Assembly (NCBI RefSeq): GCF_000004195.4
Contig: NC_030684.2
Span: 72,089,392 to 72,153,391, forward strand
DNA: 64,000 nucleotides
Source: Xenopus tropicalis
Lineage: Eukaryota > Chordata > Amphibia > Anura > Pipidae
Direction: 5' to 3'
The position numbers were made by a program, and so were the translations under genes. Positions 61,801-64,000 of this stretch are shown here, piece by piece. Numbering within the stretch: the stretch's first letter is position 1; each line of letters begins with the position of its first letter. The notes under the pieces are model-generated. The model saw only the letters and a list, made by a program, of their open reading frames with translations, was not told the DNA's origin and did no database searches.

Positions 61801-63990
61801 ACATAGCAGCTTACTTATATAAACTATAGTAGTCTTTCTGAGGCAAACACACCAGTTGTAGCAATGCAGGGCAACAGTACATTATATTGTAATTACTTTT
61901 ATACACTTTCATTTTTTGGTGTTACTGTTCCTTTAATACAGCTAATTACTAGATGGCAGCTCGGAAACCAGTGCAATTAATTTCAGAATGTAATAATCAG
62001 CCCTGTAGCATCAGCTTTTATTACAGGCCAACCTCATTTTCTGCTTGATAATTTGCTAAAACCCCTAAACTTAGCTTCTCAACAGCTGCTCAGAGGCCAG
62101 TGAGCATGTGAGCAGACACTTTCCAAGATGAGGAGCAAGCTGACAAGTTTGAAGTTCTGGATCATTGCTGCTATTGAGATGCTGAAACTTTAGGATGGTG
62201 CAGTAAGAACAGTATATAAAAAATGTCAAATTTAGGGTTTAGTTCTCCTTTAAAATGTTTGACATACAAGAATCCTAAAACCACCATGGCGTGGTACAAG
62301 TAATAGTGAAAAAGTAACCTAATGACCTTTACCACTTCTGGCTCACTGTAATAACAGACAAAAATACCAGGTCAAATATTTACTGTAAGATGAAAAATGC
62401 CAAAATGATACCAATTTATTGGTTATTAAAGTAAAGCTGGTTATACAGAGGCCTATATAAGCTGATGACTTAGCCCCTCCTGAACAGAGCAGGCAACTTT
62501 TTGATTAATATGATTGTCTGATTAATAACTGCTCAAAAATCGCCTATATATATGTTGGGAGGGTTTAAAAAAACTAGCCAAAGTCCATATCCACACGCTG
62601 ATGCAGTTTGTGTCCAGCAGGTCTTTTTAGACCTGTAGTTTGACAGGATCAATTGGTTTAGCCTAATTTGACTCAGGGTGTGGGGGGCAAAATCAGGCAG
62701 AGATTCGCTTGTTTGGCAAATGTTATCTCTACAAACCAGATCATGGAGCTGAAATGTTACTTTCTTTAGACAGTTCAGTGTAAAATACACTTTAAGTTCC
62801 AAGAGAGTCATTCATCCTGACTAGGCTACAGTGACAGCTTTTCATATTACCAAGAATGCATCTCTGCTAATTACTTTAAGAACCAAGACATTCATTATAA
62901 GAATGAAGCAAGGTCAACACAATGGTTGTCTATTACCTGCAACTTGGAGGGTGTTTGAACGTGTTATTCCTTCTGGGGCACTGACGTGGCGAACTTTGCA
63001 GAAGTAACGAGCTCCATGGCGTTCGGGACTGGCAGTGATGCTCAGGCTTGCTGTGAGGCTAAAAGTGCCATCCTTGTTGAGTGTGTGAGTGGACAAGGAT
63101 ACTCCAGGAAGAACAGAGAATTGGGAATCCCCTGGAAGACGAACTAGGAGATCGACTGAGATTTCCAGTGGGTGAAAACGAGAAACCTCGCAAGAGAGAG
63201 TAATTTCTTCACCAGGTCGAGCAAAGAGAGGGTCAGGTAGGAAAGTGACCACAGGCAGGGCTGGGAATAAATAAATAAAGGGAATACTGATGAGAAGGAA
63301 GAACATTACCAATTGATATGCAGAAAATGGAGACTTAGGGTGGATGAGAGAAAAAATGCTTTAAATTACGCATGCATTCAATTCCTTGTATACCGTCAAT
63401 ACTTCTGCTTAATATCACCTCTATCACAAAGCTCACCTTCTCTACTCTGGTCCACTGGTTACATGTCATTCTCTCCTATTCTATATTATAAAGATTTTAC
63501 TTATAAATGTATTTATAAATCTAAAAATAAAGGGAGCCTCACAGCATATAAAGCACCAATGCGTAGTAGGAACATGTCTTACTTTCTCTTCCCCTTATAC
63601 ATTACTGTAATACTGTTCCCCTCTCCTCCTCTTGGCACTCCTTGACTCATCATGATTTACCTGTGACTTCCAGCTGCATATCCCTTTGTGCCCTTATATA
63701 GGGCAAGTATATTGTACAGAGGAAGGTGCCATGGTCTGACACAGCTACTTTGTCCACTAACAGTGATGCATTCCCATGAGAATGCAAAGTGGAGAAGTTC
63801 ATCTCACAGCCTTGGAATATCTCTTCAATTCGATCCAGTCTCCCATCATAAGCATACAACACGCTTCCATCTCCGAGTGCACGGTGCCGCCATTCAACTG
63901 CAAAACGAGATTGTTGCCCTCGCCAGAAACCACAAGGCACAGCCAGTGGGTCACCAAGACGGGCATATAGGGTTGCGGATGGGGAATACA
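58856..63990 (-). CDS. tapbp: Tapasin (TAP-binding protein), 3' part: last five coding exons
   Basis: Exons in transcript order: 63661-63990, 62937-63260, 61065-61154, 60187-60221, 58856-58864; phases agree and give 261 residues. The first encodes the IgV-like domain (AVPCGFWRG to GTFLCTIYLPYIRAQ, with the paired cysteines, and possible N-glycans NFS and NAS). The second encodes the C1-type Ig domain (ITLSCEVSRFHP, HGARYFCKVRHV). The third is the transmembrane segment (LSLEDGMYLFAVALALYGSL). The last two are a short cytosolic tail ending KKDE. Tapasin bridges MHC class I to the TAP peptide transporter in the ER; a KKxx tail is the ER-retrieval signal, as in human tapasin (KKAE). The 5' exons lie beyond the window. 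The tiny last exon (GAC GAA TAA) is inferred from a strong TTTTATTTTTAG acceptor. TAPBP is chosen over TAPBPL by sequence and by location beside RGL2. Confidence 0.92.
61268..62253. mobile_element. TTAA-flanked MITE with a second MITE nested inside
   Basis: Outer ends AGGAGAACTAAAGCCTAAAT and AGGGTTTAGTTCTCCT with TTAA both sides. The inner element at 61521-61936 has its own TTAA pair. It lies in the TAPBP intron before the transmembrane exon. Confidence 0.8.
61521..61936. mobile_element. MITE family A nested in the 61268-62253 element
   Basis: AGGAACAGTAACATC and GGTGTTACTGTTCCT termini with TTAA duplications; full palindromic interior. Confidence 0.85.
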
Positions 63991-64000
63991 CTGCAAGAAA

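Noticed and set aside
63799..63996. Overlapping frames in the tapasin IgV exon
   Set aside because: Shadow frames of the real exon 63661-63990, whose Ig-fold cysteines and motifs identify the right frame.

Overview
The window is vertebrate nuclear DNA: intron-split genes with GT-AG junctions and U2-type splice sites in a sea of interspersed repeats. The repeat families (TTAA-flanked long-palindrome MITEs starting AGGAACAGTAACACC, hAT-like and Tc1 remnants, L2- and L1/Tx1-like LINE fragments) and the protein sequences point to a frog, most likely Xenopus; I cannot tell X. tropicalis from X. laevis.

The genes are those of the extended class II end of the MHC. Left to right: WDR46 (+, last five coding exons, 321-1978); B3GALT4 (-, single coding exon 10565-11605, probable non-coding first exon ending at 14464); PFDN6 (+, complete, coding exons 17875-21572, non-coding first exon ending at 14701); RGL2 (-, complete in 17 coding exons, 23812-42488, with a second set of upstream first exons at 46.3-47.1 kb); TAPBP/tapasin (-, 3' part, 58856-63990, running off the right edge). 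The joined RGL2 reading frame sums to 2046 bases (681 codons plus stop) and PFDN6 to 381 bases (126 codons plus stop), with every junction phase agreeing, which is strong internal support for the exon models.

Layout: WDR46 and B3GALT4 converge across 8.6 kb of repeats. B3GALT4 and PFDN6 appear to share a short GC-rich divergent promoter at about 14.55-14.65 kb. PFDN6 and RGL2 converge tail to tail within about 2 kb. RGL2 and TAPBP lie head to tail, separated by about 11.7 kb that holds nested LINEs, MITEs, two near-perfect palindromes with (TA)n tails and an hAT element, but no gene I can support.

Functionally the cluster is mixed: ribosome-biogenesis WD40 protein (WDR46), Golgi ganglioside galactosyltransferase (B3GALT4), prefoldin chaperone subunit (PFDN6), Ral guanine-nucleotide exchange factor (RGL2) and the peptide-loading chaperone of MHC class I (tapasin). 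Only tapasin is an antigen-presentation gene. The main points of interest are an apparent inversion of the WDR46-B3GALT4 pair relative to the human order, alternative RGL2 N-termini, absence of the usual transmembrane lysine in tapasin, and several unusual repeat structures.
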